This document shows, in pieces, positions 1-10,860 of a stretch of 20,695 nt of DNA. Below the pieces are notes generated by a model. The model was not told the origin of the DNA, ran no database searches, and saw only the letters and a list, made by a program, of their open reading frames with translations. The stretch is from NCBI GenBank assembly GCA_900095095.1, contig FMBT01000710.1, positions 1 to 20,695 on the forward strand. Direction: 5' to 3'. Numbering within the stretch: position 1 is the stretch's first letter; each line of letters begins with the position of its first letter. Both the position numbers and the translations under genes were made by a program. Source of the DNA: Fragilariopsis cylindrus CCMP1102. Its lineage: Eukaryota; Bacillariophyta; Bacillariophyceae; Bacillariales; Bacillariaceae.

Positions 1-183
1 ATGGAGGAATCGTCATTGAGACAAACGCGTATTGACTCATTCATGAGATACGAAGATGGGATTAAATTTGCAAATATACGTTCAAAACGTCTTCGAAATG
101 TATTAGGGTTGTCAATTCAAGATGCAGGTGTAGGAAAAACTCAGCAGTCGACTACATCTAAAATCTCATCATCGTACTGGTAG
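1..183 (+). CDS. XPG/Rad2-type DNA repair endonuclease, C-terminal end (partial)
   Basis: Only the end of the gene lies in the window; the ATG at position 1 is probably an internal Met. The reading frame contains RQTRIDSFMRYEDG followed by IRSKRLRNVL. It resembles the region after the nuclease core of XPG/ERCC5 (human: a TQLRIDSFF-type PIP-like motif followed by an IKSQRL-type basic helix). In family members the T-x-x-x-I-x-x-F-F motif contacts the sliding clamp or lies next to the clamp-binding element, and the protein cuts 3' of lesions in nucleotide excision repair. The frame stops at 181-183. Conserved-looking sequence ends around residue 40, so the rest is a divergent tail. The assignment rests on about 30 residues and the catalytic core is not visible; another FEN1/XPG-superfamily member is possible. 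Confidence 0.6.
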   Translation: MEESSLRQTRIDSFMRYEDGIKFANIRSKRLRNVLGLSIQDAGVGKTQQSTTSKISSSYW

Positions 184-626
184 TAAACGACAACAAAGAC
201 AGGGAGTCGCTGCAATGGATACCACCAACACTGTGTGTGAAAATCAAACAACGACCGATCATTGCCACAAAACAAATAGTAGTGAAACGGATTATTGTAT
301 TTATCAACCGCCACCGCCGCCCCCCACCACCACCACCAAAGAAGTACGAAGGCAAAACGAGTATAGCAGCACTCTCTTCTGCATCAGCATCAACAACCGC
401 AATTGCTATCAGCAGTAAGACCGACGATATAAGCTCTGATACAACACGAAGTGCAACCGGTTCGCAGCTGCACCATCGAAACCAAACCAATACTTCGAAC
501 TTGTCGAAAATCGCCCCTCCTGCGTACCAAAAGCGATCATCCGTGACGACGGAATTAGAAGATGGACAGGGTGACAATGACAATGAAGCGTCGTACGAGG
601 TAAAAAATCCATCGATGATGATCTAA
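184..626 (+). other. Low-complexity coding-like tail after the XPG stop, in two further frames
   Basis: After the stop at 181 the sequence stays coding-like but changes frame twice. One frame is open from about 134 to 418 and includes a Lys/Arg/Gln-rich piece and then a proline run. Another is open from about 237 to 626 and gives a Ser/Thr-rich acidic tail ending in PSMMI before TAA at 624-626. The second change falls in the CCN repeat with a C6 run at 320-325. XPG proteins often carry a long disordered basic or acidic tail, so this may be the true C-terminus broken by two single-base indels. It could equally be 3' UTR. No GT-AG intron joins the frames convincingly. Confidence 0.35.
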
Positions 627-786
627 TTTGAAGGAAAGCTAAACTAGTTTATTACTATTGGCCAAGCTTTTATTATCGGGCGTGCTTGCTTGATTTAAAG
701 TTTCTCTAGATCGACTAAGATAACAGAAATTAGTGTCCTATGTAACGTCAAACTACTATTTATTGTCCTATGAATTCAATTCTTAT

Positions 787-2079
787 TCAAACTTTTACTG
801 ATGTAACGTTACTGGAGTAGAAATTATTTGTATTCATATCTGGACGTTGTCGAAACTTTCCTCCCTCATTATATTTCTTGGTGGTTTCCTTATTCTGGTT
901 TTTCAATAATTCGACCATAGCTTTTCCCATAGACGAACCAACAAGCCAATATGATTCACAATTTATTCCAATGATATACTTGATTACCAGGTGATTGTCC
1001 ATGTCCTTGTCCATCAGGATCATCAGGATCATTATATGCTGTACGGAAAAATGAACGTGTTTCTACACTTTTAACTGTACCACTAAATGCAGGATACAAT
1101 GTTTTCATTTCCAACAGCAAATTGCGCTGCAATTATATCTTCTCTCCTATCTGAATCACTATAATAATCTTGATCCTGCCATCCGTTCATACCAGATACG
1201 CCAATCGATACAGGTAAATCAGGTGTATCTAAATCAATTCGAATATCGCGTATTAAATTAGCTAAATTATATTCGTATTCTCTGGTCATATTAGTATCAC
1301 ATCCATCATTCCAACCTTGATGCCATGCAAGACCTGATAATTCGTATCCACTTTCACCATATATAGATTGATATTGTGGAAACAATGATGGTAATTTTGA
1401 TAGAGTTTTGTATATACTTGCTATAACAGATTCATAATATAATCCAGTTATGCCCTTCGACGATGGGGGTCTAAAATCTACTGCTAAACTTCGTCCACCC
1501 CATCCTATTTTTATCAATAAAATATTACTATTAGATCCGTCTTCTTTGTCATTATTATTCAATGCATCACCAAGTTCATAACCAAAACCTAATTCAGGAC
1601 CCATTTGATGTCCTTCCTGACCAGGATCACCCCCATATCCTGGTATCAATTTACCGTGTTGATTTATATGTTGACGAACATTACCAACAGATTGACGATT
1701 ATATGTTATCCATACGTCATCACGTTGTTTCCAATTATTTGTTTTATTATTTTTTAATTTACCATATGTATCTGGATACGCTTCAACCATCCATTCTAAT
1801 GTACCATTACGAAACGGACCAGCATCATTACCAACATCGTTTCTCATATCCATATATCCATGTCCTTGCATATTCGATTGACCACATAGAATAAAAACTT
1901 TAAGGGTGATTTTTTTCTCGGTGTGCTTCTTATAGATAATAATGATGTCGCTTCCTCTGTACTTGCAGATGATGATGATGAGGTTGTGATGGTCGCAGCG
2001 ACAGCACTAACGCTATTAGCAGCAGCAGCGTCGGGGCGACGACGACGACGGAACAGATCCAACCGAGTAATACTTTCAT
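787..2079 (-). CDS. Secreted SASA-family (sialate O-acetylesterase-like) carbohydrate esterase, frame-interrupted
   Basis: SASA/DUF303 esterases remove O-acetyl groups from sialic acids or plant-type polysaccharides by a Ser-His mechanism. The nucleophile block FILCGQSNMQGHG lies at about 1862-1900 (minus). It is followed by GPELGFG, LLIKIGWGGRSLA, the LAWHQGWNDGCD block and, near the C-terminus, YHWNN-type residues with the family's catalytic His, then SYWLVGSSMGKAM. The proposed start at 2079 opens a hydrophobic signal peptide (MKVLLGWICSVVVV...), and a Ser/Thr-rich linker follows. The family blocks are spread over several frames. The changes fall near the signal peptide (about 2000-2045), at the A7 run (1910-1916), at the AAAA run (1102-1105) and at the AAA run (962-964). 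Each of the last three is repaired by a single A. All family blocks are otherwise in order, so the gene is either active with sequence errors or a very young pseudogene. Stop at 787-789. Confidence 0.85.
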
Positions 2080-3388
2080 TATGATAAAACAATGTCCTTC
2101 TGTTATTTGTAATATAATCAAAATGAATTCTTGTGCTGTTCTTTGGCGTCCTTTTTATGAAGATTCATACTTCCTCTTACTTGGGCGTGTAATTCTTTTA
2201 CGTAGCAATCGTAGGTATAAATTTAACTTTATTTTGTAAGCATTATTTTTCGTATCCATCCAAGACATGGCTGGTTCCGGTGGTGTGTGTGATCAAAAAT
2301 TTCTACTCCGTGTCCCGTTCCGAACACCAAAGAATCCTTCTCCGATTCGAGTGATCGTTATTAAGGGAAGGCGCGAAGGAATTAGGAAAGACAAATACAA
2401 AATCAGTCAATCCATCCAAAAAGCTTTTTCCTTTTTACTCACAAAAATAAGAATTACAAGTGAGACGAACAACAAACGAAAGTAAGAACACAAGAAGACT
2501 GATAACTCGGTACAGTACAACTATAGAATTAATCATAATCCATCCACTACTACAACAATGGCTAGCTTTATTAAAACGCAAATGCAATCAATGAAGAAGA
2601 ATGGACAAACGATCCGTCACATTATGAATTTAACTTTCAAATCAACATTAACAAAAAGATTCTGTATCCAAATGCAAGAGTAAATCAGAGTAATAAATAC
2701 TAGAAAGGAAAGAATTTGAATATGAATATGAATATGAGTCTTAATAGAATAGATAGAACAATAAGATTGTAAAACATGTTTTAATAATGATACTACTATA
2801 TTCTAATGAACTATCTTTATTTGTCTCAATAGATTAATGTATGAATGCGAATGCGAAGAATCGAATGTATCAAACTGAAAAGTCCACGAAGTAGTTCTAT
2901 AGTTCCAGCATCTCCAGTCACGACCCATCCATCATATCTCATCGTCGACGACGACAACAGAGAACAGGCTAGAGCAACTTTACGATACCACAAACAAAAC
3001 TCTTTATGGTACGACGGTATGCTAAGTGAAATAGGCATGTTCATTGACAGGACAATTTCTGAGAAAGATGCGTTACTGTGGCAAACTTGTCACTGGAGGA
3101 ACTACTCCATCCCTTATTATTAATTACTAAACGCATTATTAAACTTGTTCCTAATTGATAATAGACAGCGAAGCGAGGGGGGATGAGGGAAAATCTTAAC
3201 AAGCCTGATTGATTTTTTAAATCCCACCACCCATTCACGACCATCCATCAAATTATTTCTACAGTGCTTGATACTATAAGAAAATGTACGACACAACAGC
3301 AGACTCGACGACAACACAAAAAAAAAAAATGTATTGGCTGTACGGTATGCTGATAAAACCGATCAATTGACAAAACTTATCGAGAAAT
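2080..3388. other. 1.3-kb stretch without a confident gene
   Basis: It lies between the divergent esterase and DTW genes and probably contains both promoters. Three short plus-strand open frames are present. The first is 2267-2485 (72 codons, very basic). The second is 2558-2683 (41 codons, starting MASFIKTQMQ, with a good ACAACAATGGC start context). The third is 2845-3123, listed separately. None resembles a family I know. A (GAATAT)3 microrepeat sits near 2716-2735 and an A10 run near 3319-3328. I see no tRNA, no transposase and no long repeat here. Confidence 0.5.
2845..3123 (+). CDS. Possible small protein, unrecognised (92 aa)
   Basis: This open frame has an in-frame stop immediately upstream (2842-2844), so the start is forced to 2845 or a later Met. 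The middle portion (SYLIVDDDNREQARATLRYH, then a Trp/Tyr-rich stretch) is more protein-like than the other short frames nearby, and it ends in IPYY before TAA. There is no signal peptide and no membrane segment. I do not recognise the sequence. It could be a real small gene, the last exon of a gene whose earlier exons I cannot place, or chance. Confidence 0.2.
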   Translation: MRMRRIECIKLKSPRSSSIVPASPVTTHPSYLIVDDDNREQARATLRYHKQNSLWYDGMLSEIGMFIDRTISEKDALLWQTCHWRNYSIPYY

Positions 3389-4760
3389 ATGCGACACTCT
3401 GAACTTACTGTTAAAGGACCTGCTCTATTGTTGCTAGCATTAAGCTTATTATTCTCTTATTTTGGATTCGCTTCCTCGTTCCGTTTTACGTCGTTGCGTG
3501 CAAGTACCACCAGCACTAGTACTAGTATTAGTCCTCGTCTGGCAATGTCGTCGTCATCTAAGATATCGTCTACGTCCGCCGATCTAGATCTTGATCTAGA
3601 TCTGCCGGCGATAGTTGATTTAAGTCCTGATCAACTGTCATCAAACGAACGATACGCAGAAATATTAAATATGACAATACAGGATGTTGAAAAACAAAAA
3701 TATAAAAGACAAAAAGCATCAGAAGATTTACATTTAACATTACAATCATTAGAATTAAATGGAAAAGAAAAACATGAATTGATATGTCAACATTTATTAG
3801 ATAATGGTCGTCATCCATTTGAATGTTCGAAATGTTGGACGTATAAACCAATATGTGTTTGTGATTTAGCAGCTACTAAAAACAAGGAGGTCAACAAGGG
3901 AAGAACGATCGCCGCTACTACTATCGCAGATACAACTGCATCAGCATCAGCATCGGCAACAGCAACAGCAACAATTCCAAATGATGTTGATGTTGATGTT
4001 ATAATTTGGACACATCATCGAGAATGGGGATTATTAGCAACACTGGAATTATACTTTCACTTACATTGCCAAACTTGAGTAATAATTGTAAATCGTGTCA
4101 ATTATTGATGAAAGGTTTACCACAACATGATCAAATATTACAAGATGTTATTTTACAATCTGAACAACCAGATGATCCTAATCGTCCGCTTGTCGTTGTA
4201 TTATGGCCTGAAGTATCGAAAACAAAAAAGGAAAGCAAGGAGAAAAAGAAAAAAGGGGATGCTGATGCTGATGATCATGATTCGTTACAAGAACAGCCAT
4301 CATCATCCCAATCACAATCCCAATTACAACCAACATATACATCTATAGATGAAATTAAGAAAGAAATGGCAAAAAATAAACAACGAAAATGGTTTTAATT
4401 GCTGTAGATGGTACTTGGAGGAATGCGAGAAGAATGGTTTCACGTTTACCATTAACAATACCACGTTTAGATTTATCAATGGATGCAGTGTTTGTTTGTA
4501 ATTCTAATAATGATGACGACGATCAATTTACATCGATCCTTGCACCGCTTCGTTCACGTGGTGATGATGAACGTAATAATGATGGTAGCACTAGTAGTAC
4601 TAGTAGTAGTCGACGACAGGTTTGTACAGCTGAAGCAGTCGTTGGTGCATTAATGAGTTTAGGAACAATTAATGAACATCACGGACAGCATGTCCTTGAT
4701 GTTACGAAAACTAAGATTGAACGGGTTTGTAAATATAGAGGTAAAGATTATAATATTTAA
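3389..4760 (+). CDS. DTW-domain tRNA-uridine aminocarboxypropyltransferase, possibly plastid-targeted
   Basis: DTW enzymes (bacterial TapT/YfiP, human DTWD1/2) move the 3-amino-3-carboxypropyl group from S-adenosylmethionine to uridine in tRNA, making acp3U. The N-terminal Cys cluster CSKCWTYKPICVCD (C146, C149, C156, C158) is visible, then the HHREWG motif near 4012-4029, LTLPN, and the signature DGTWRNARRM from 4407. Residues 1-45 form a signal-peptide-like hydrophobic stretch ending FASSF, followed by a Ser/Thr-rich segment, as in diatom plastid preproteins. Low-complexity inserts (DLDLDLDL, an Ala/Ser/Thr run, a Lys-rich run) are typical of diatom proteins. Two frame changes interrupt the family sequence: at the G4 run 4026-4029 (one G short) and at the A4 run 4386-4389 (one A short). 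All motifs remain. Stop at 4758-4760. Confidence 0.85.
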
Positions 4761-5095
4761 TAATTATTTGTATAGTAATGTAAATATAAATACAAATACA
4801 TAATACATAGTTTCTGCCCATTATTCATTTAAACGCGTTCACAATACGAGGACTTCTTGGACAGGTTTGCGTAGAAACAATAAATCAAGTGGCACAATGA
4901 TGACACACTACTGTTTCAATACGTCATTTCCAATAGATTATACTGGACCGTACTTGTACTTGTACTTGTGATTCAATATGAATACTATTAAAACCTACAG
5001 GATATATAAAACTGTCCTACGGTATAATTTCGCTTCGACTGATGGTGAAAAGTGCACAGATACAATCTATAGCGAATACATATGACATACCAAAC
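4761..5095. other. Convergent intergenic region, 3' UTRs of DTW and sulfotransferase genes
   Basis: The two flanking genes end toward each other here. It holds AT-rich sequence, an AATAAA at about 4879, and a short TACTTG triple repeat at about 4953-4969. No further gene was seen. Confidence 0.5.
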
Positions 5096-6429
5096 TTACA
5101 ACTTATTTCCATGGCGTGCCCATTCTAGTTTCCTGGGATCGTCTCCGTACAACTCTTCTTCCAACAAACGCCACGTCTCCTTTTCTACAGTAAGAAACGA
5201 AATTGAAAATTATAAAAACAAAGATCAGCTCTAACTGGTAGAATTGACATGATTTAGAAAAAAAATCATGACATGCAGCCCTCCTCTTATTCTTTACTTA
5301 CGTTCATCTGTGAATAAATCTTTGCCGTCACCATTCTCTCCTTTTCTTATCATGGAACCCGTTTTCATTATACTTCTTTGAAGTCTGTATTCAAAGGAAG
5401 TGTATATCTAAACATGTGTTCATGTCTTTTCATGTACTTGAGTCCACACTTCTCGACGATATCTGTGTGCTCCTTCGTTGTCAACTCCACGCTATAAAAC
5501 TCTGCAAGTTTAGACACGGTCCCTGTTGTATTGAATTATAAGAAAAAACAGACTTAGTTCTTGATCTAAATGAAGATCTTTATTCGTCAAATTGTTCTTT
5601 GAATTTTTGGCTGACCACAAAACTTACCAGACAAGTCAGCCTTAGCATCTGCATAATGAATGAGAAGAACATTTTCATCGTCCTTCACCTTCCACCATTT
5701 GTTAACATATGGGAACGACAAGTTTGCGAGCAACCTCCTGGTTTCAATTCTTCCATACGCTCTGCGGCATCCTCACGTGTGGTCCTCCATGTAGTGAGTG
5801 GCGGAAATCCACCCCACAAGGTACGGAATTCGTCGATGTGTCCATTGAAAAAGGGGGTCATCGACGCAACCTGATCAAGTCCGTTTCGAGCCATGGCCAA
5901 GAATTTGATCTTCTTCCCCTTTCCGCCATTCCCAATAAGATCTCCAAATTGATCTGGATGATTGTGGGATTTAAAGATCCTGAAAGGATAGTCTTTATGA
6001 TCCCAATAATCTTTAGGGACGTTCCGTCGGGTAAAATCGTGGTGTTCATTTTCTCACGCTGATGAGTCTCCCAAGATTCACCAGGAGTTTGAATGAATTC
6101 AGGCCAAGGAGTACTCAAACTCACATCGGCGAATGGATGTTTCTCATCATTTCCTTTAGTTCGGATTTGATGAGAACAAAATAACATCCACGTCGTACCG
6201 GATTTAGCTGCTGCACTAACGACGACATCCCCATCTTTAAGCCAATCATTGTTACCGGAATCAAATGGACCAGTGATGATGAACGGGGGCATTGCACCAC
6301 CTGTCATCGCCCAAAGGATGAACCAACATTGGGGATCTTAAAAAATAAAGCTGGCGCATATGTTGCTATGCTTCCAATAACGACTGCAATTACCAAGATG
6401 ACGAATCCGATCTTGTGTAGGACACGCAT
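5096..6429 (-). CDS. Membrane-anchored PAPS-dependent sulfotransferase (three exons, frame-interrupted)
   Basis: It transfers sulfate from PAPS to an acceptor that cannot be told from sequence. The start at 6429 gives a short basic N-terminus and one membrane segment (about residues 8-30), suggesting a type II protein of the Golgi or secretory system. The PAPS 5'-phosphosulfate loop is VVVSAAAKSGTTWM, the 3'-phosphate region FLAMARNGLDQVASM, and the C-terminal loop MIRKGENGDGKD matches the family's RKGxxGDWK. Two introns have clean signals: 5523-5627 (GTAAGT...CAG) and 5185-5301 (GTAAGT...TAG). Both restore family sequence when removed (LSGTVSKL and FTDEQKETW). The stop is at 5096-5098. Four single-base frame changes lie near 6313-6315, 6005-6010, 5734-5738 and 5373-5379. 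Each appears to be one base missing, and similarity continues on both sides. It is either a sequence-error casualty or a recent pseudogene. Confidence 0.85.
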
Positions 6430-7341
6430 TGTATAGTATCCTTTTATGCTGACCTTTTTTAATGATTGTCTTGATACCGTCCCTGATGATTTAATTTAGA
6501 TGATATTGCTAAGTCTATTGTATAATTTTTGATGATGATTCTGAACTAATCCATTCTATTTTTACGATGCATACACTGCATAATTCGCCGAGGAGATTAT
6601 GATGTGGGAGTTCTCACTTACTAGTGCGTACACTTACTGTCCGCTTGGTATGGACACTGTAATTTCAATGCGCTCTCATTCATTACAGATATTGATTCTG
6701 TTCTAAAAAAATGATCATCACAACAAAAGCGAACTTGACTTCGAAGTAAGGAATATAATGCAACGTTTTGATTCGCTGGTTCTCATTATGTGTTCTCATT
6801 CATATCAAGTCGGTCGACGGTCAGATGCGCGTGATTTCATTCGTGCCAACACCGTTCGACGTAAAAACCGGTAAACGAATCTAAACACAAAGCTTTGGAA
6901 TAATTACCGTAGTGTATTTTAAAGACGACGAATCTTCACTTTTTCACGGGATCGTTTGATCCTTCACTTCCCTTTCACCCGTACTAGTAGGGTGAGTACG
7001 GGAAAGAATGCGAAGTACAGTAGTGCAGTGTTTAAATAGGAATGATAAGAGATGTTCGCCATACGTAAAGATGAAAAATCCGGAATAGGAAATGATGAGC
7101 AAAGGCAACATGTAGTCGTCCCTGATTCTTTTGTGAAAGTGACGATGTGTTCACAATCCACAAGCTCTGCAAACGCATACAGTATTGGAAACGCTATCCA
7201 ATCGAATTTTCCTCTTATTTTCATGATCTTCCAACAACAAAAACTATAATATAAGATTAGTAATAAATCTGACTTATTATCACCATGTCGTCGAAACTGA
7301 AGTCATCACCGATTCGGAATCTTCGTTGATGACTAAGGATA
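6430..7341. other. Divergent promoter region between sulfotransferase and MFS genes
   Basis: About 900 bases separate the two starts, so both 5' regions lie here. An imperfect hairpin is at 6966-7016. A minus-strand open frame (6964-7224, 86 codons) and a plus-strand one (7052-7249) overlap each other, and neither resembles a known protein. An in-frame ATG at 7285 opens only 14 codons before TGA. The neighbouring frame from about 7284 to 7370 is acidic and protein-like, so the true MFS N-terminus may begin at 7285 with another single-base frame change. Confidence 0.4.
6966..7016. repeat. Imperfect hairpin (inverted repeat)
   Basis: The core is CCCGTAC (6978-6984) facing GTACGGG (6996-7002), seven perfect pairs around an 11-nt loop. 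The arms continue with TTT/AAA and ACTTC (6966-6970) opposite GAAGT (7012-7016), with unpaired bases between. It lies upstream of both divergent genes. Function unknown. Confidence 0.45.
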
Positions 7342-9996
7342 GTGACACAATGTCACACCACAATGATCCCACCGAGACCTTCTACTACTACAACAGCAGC
7401 CGCAGTAGCCGTAGCAGCAGACAATATGGGTGGTCATATTACTCCGGCTACTGCTGCCGTTCGTTCGGTGTATTTAGCAGCAGGGATCCACCATCATGTC
7501 ACGAGTGAAGATTTCGATGTTTTACCACGACGTTTCCAAGCCGGATCAGCGAAAGCACGCATCAGTTGGTTCGGGAGTTTATGCATTGCCGGTATTGGGA
7601 TGTTTGTGGAAGCCTATGTGATCATTACGACCGGGCAATTAAAAACTATATGGCATGCCTCCTATCCCACATGTTGGGACGGCATGAACGAACAAGAATG
7701 TCCCGACAGTATCCTTTGTTGTGGATTATTTCCCAATACACCAGTCGATACCACCACCGGTGAATGTGCTATTATGAATCCCACACAATATGATGTCTGT
7801 GATGCGACGACCGGTGCATACGACCCTTCGATGTTATGTTCGGAAGGGATCTTAAATAGTATTAGTTATACTGAATTTGCTGGACTGATGATCGGCATGA
7901 TGTCCTTTGGATTTATCGGTGATTGGATGGGTCTGAAAAATGCGGTACGTATATTAATGGATTGTTTGTATCGAATTGCTGTATGTATCATCTATTATCT
8001 TTTCTCGATGCTTCAATCCCTGTTTTCGAAATTGTTAGACACTGTACCCGAATACGAATACGAACACGAACAATGAATTTACTTCTTTATATGTTCTCCT
8101 CTTTTTATTGTATTTATTCTTCAAACACACAACACAACACAACACAACACAGGGTGTATTGGCGGCGTTGTTGGGTGTCATTGGTGTTATTGTTATGACG
8201 TTTTATGGATTCAACGGATTTGAATACACAATTCTTAATTTATGCCATATTCTTTGGTGTATTGGAATGGGGGTTGGTGGGGAATATCCGTTAACAGCAA
8301 TGTCGGCATCACAACATCATTCAGAAACGATGGAAGAAGCGGCAATGGAGGACGACGAACGACGTAAATCCCGTTGTTTGGTACGTTCTGTTATGTTATG
8401 TTATATTATCATTACCATTATTAGACTACTGTACTGCATTGCTTGTTTTATGTTCGTTCAACTCAAATGTTTTCGTCCGTCTCGTATTGGTAATCCTTTA
8501 TATTCTTCTTCTATTTCTCTCTGGCATGTGTTGGATTGTATTATACAAATGCATAGCGTGATAAGGAACGTACCGCGAGACGTGGTGAAACTATTGGGAT
8601 CGTTTTTTCAATGCAGGGTATAGGTGCCGTGGTTGGGTCTTTTTTTTCTGATCGTTTTGATTTACTTCTCAGATCAATCCTATACAGAATGTGACCTACC
8701 GGGTAGTGACAGTGAAGGAGTTAATCCGGTAGGGCTCAATACAGTATGGAGATCGTTCCTATTTATTGGATTAATCTTCCATACTATGGTCTTGTTATAC
8801 CGATGGTTGATCTTGGAAGAGAATGAGGAAGGGATCAAAAAGTTGAAACAACGGAAAGCGAAACGTGAAAAAAAATTAACGTTGCGTGCCATATTTGATT
8901 TTTACGGCACCCGTGTCGTTGGTACAGCCGGATGCTGGTTTTTGTGGGATGTGGCATTTTATGGATTGAAATTATTTAGTGGTAAGTACAGTACAAAAAC
9001 TCCACAAACCGGAAAGAAATAGAGAAAAGAAAATAGTTGAAACACATTACTGTACTGTATTATCTAACGCACGCATGCTCTGTTACATAATTGTTGTAGG
9101 CCCAATCTTTGATGCTATCAATCCCGAGGGTGGACTACTAGTCAACAACGGATTCTTGTTGCTCAATAACCTACTCGCCTTGATCGGATATTATGGCTGT
9201 TCGATGATTATCGACAATCCCAAAGTTGGAAGGATGAAGGTACAATTAGTGTTCTTCATCTTGGTCAGTATTGTCTTTTTAATATTGTCGTTCCTGTTTA
9301 CGAGTTTGCCACCGGGGATACTTATCACGTTGTACTTTCTGTCGAGTATCCTTGGGCAGTTTGTGAACGTCACGACGTACGTGATGGCAGCGGAAACATA
9401 CCCATCCGAATTGAGAGGTACTCTTCATGGATTATCAGCCTTCACAGGAAAGGCTGGTGCGTTGATTGCGACCATTGTGTTCGGTTATTGTTCCACCGAG
9501 ACAATTTTTCTAATTTGTGGTATTTCCGGGCTGGTAAGTTTATTACGAAAAGTATATATTATACAAAATGAACAGTAGGATACTTGTACTACAAAGGGTA
9601 ACTTTTATCCTTCCCACACACCCAAAAGCCAACAACCCCGAAAAACAAGAAACTCATTTCGTTTTCATTTTTCCTTTCGTTTGCTTTCTTCGACTTTCAA
9701 AAAAATAGATCGGATCTGTACTGACGTTACTGTTTTCTGCCGATATGACCCACGTGAGTTTTGCTGAACATGATGCACAGTTGGAACTTTTCCTTGAGGG
9801 TCGTCTTGATCAGTACAAGGGTAAATTGAACGAACCGAAGCATTTATCATTATTTGAACGGATGACCGGAAAGCATGGTGAATACGATCCGAATTGGGCC
9901 GGCAAGTTTGTTACCAAGGAAAGGGAACTATTCGATAATAGTGTAGGAGAAAGAGTCGAAGAGGAAAGCGAACTAAACGATGGTTGTTCACATTAA
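7342..9996 (+). CDS. MFS transporter, phosphate:H+ symporter (PHO84/PHT1-like) type, five exons
   Basis: This is an integral membrane transporter, probably of inorganic phosphate or another organic/inorganic anion. Exons are 7342-7944, 8153-8380, 8557-8981, 9100-9533 and 9709-9996. The introns (7945-8152, 8381-8556, 8982-9099, 9534-9708) are all GT...AG and restore family sequence. Family marks are the GDWMG loop 2-3 motif, GMGVGGEYPLTAMS in helix 4, GIVFSMQGIGAVVG in helix 5, GTAGCWFLWDVAFYG, and AAETYPSELRGTLHGLSAFTGKAGA, which is typical of PHO84-like carriers. A Cys-rich loop (seven Cys, about 7672-7848) follows the first membrane helix, which is unusual. The T8 run at 8640-8647 carries one T too many and shifts the frame inside helix 5. 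The start is uncertain: 7342 is the first Met of the open frame, but a start at 7285 with a frame change is possible. The C-terminal tail is soluble and acidic. The substrate is inferred from family only. Confidence 0.85.
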
Positions 9997-10190
9997 CTTA
10001 TCTACTAGTATTTGGTGGGTTTTCCTGAGAACTAACTTAGTGTTTTTAATTAACTATTTTTTAATCCCTAAAAGTGTAACTGGTATAATTAATAATCACC
10101 CCCAAATTTGCATAGAGGGGGCCCAAATAAAATGAATTTGGGGACAAAATATTTCATACAAAAATATTGTTTATGTACTACACTAGTACT
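9997..10190. other. 3' flank of the transporter gene
   Basis: AT-rich sequence after the stop. A short piece around 10128-10155 vaguely resembles the repeat unit that follows. No gene seen. Confidence 0.4.
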
Positions 10191-10860
10191 ATTTGAAAGG
10201 GTTGCAGAGGACGGCACCAAGTGCACTAACATCCACATGGTATACTCAACAGTGTGTTGGCATCCTACAACTTTTCTCTTCCTGTGGTTGCGGAATAAAA
10301 TTCATTACACTTTTATGGCAGGCACACAAAAATAACAGGATTTTTGATCAGTAATAAACCTCAAAATATCTCATTTGAAAGGGTTGCAGAGGACAACAAC
10401 AAATAGGCTGGTTGCACTAACATCAACATTGTGTACTAAAATATTGTATTTGTCTCCTATAACTTTTCCTTTTATGTGGTTGAGGAATAAAATTCATTTC
10501 ACTTTTGTGGCAAGCAAAAAAAAAAACAAGATTTTCAATCAAAATGAACCACAAAATATCTCATTTGAAAGGGTTGCAGAGGACAACACCAGCTGGGTCA
10601 GGTGCAGAACCTTTCACATAGTATACTAGAACATTGTGTTTGTCTCCTACCACTTTTCTATTCCTGTGGTTGAGGAATAAAATTCATTTCACTTTTGTGG
10701 CAGGCACACACAAAAAAACATGATTTTGGATCAGAATTAATGAACAACAAAAATTCTCATTTGAAACGGTTATAGAGGACAACGCCAGATGAGCCAGGTG
10801 AAGAAACATCCACATAGTGTACTTGAACATTGTGTTTGCCTTCTACCATCCCTGGTGGTT
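10191..10860. repeat. Tandem repeat array, about 190-bp unit, three and a half copies
   Basis: Units begin with ATTTGAAAGGGTTGCAGAGG at 10191, 10373 and 10563, and with a decayed version at 10759, giving spacings of 182, 190 and 196 bp. Shared internal landmarks are a TTTCTxTTCCTGTGGTTG-type block, GGAATAAAATTCATT and a CAGGCACACA-like block followed by an A-rich stretch. The last copy is truncated after about 100 bp. Open frames inside the array are not conserved between copies, so it is non-coding satellite-like DNA. Confidence 0.85.

Noticed and set aside
158-583. Minus-strand 141-codon open frame opposite the XPG tail
   Set aside because: It is antisense to low-complexity CCN and CAN repeats, its product is Gly/Val/Ser runs, and it has no family resemblance.
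1562-1894. Plus-strand 110-codon open frame
   Set aside because: It is the antisense shadow of the esterase catalytic region and is rich in His/Tyr from reversed codons.
3570-3851. Minus-strand 93-codon open frame
   Set aside because: Shadow of the DTW gene; composition follows the reverse of its AT-rich codons.
6964-7224. Minus-strand 86-codon hydrophobic open frame next to the MFS start
   Set aside because: It overlaps a hairpin and another open frame and has no recognisable motif; too weak to call a gene.
4026-8647. Reading the frame changes as tiny introns or programmed frameshifting
   Set aside because: No GT-AG pair fits at these points, the shifts go in both directions, and there is no slippery site plus structure; homopolymer indels explain them more simply.
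10108-10629. Open frames inside the tandem array
   Set aside because: Frames and stops differ between repeat copies, so they are not conserved coding sequence.
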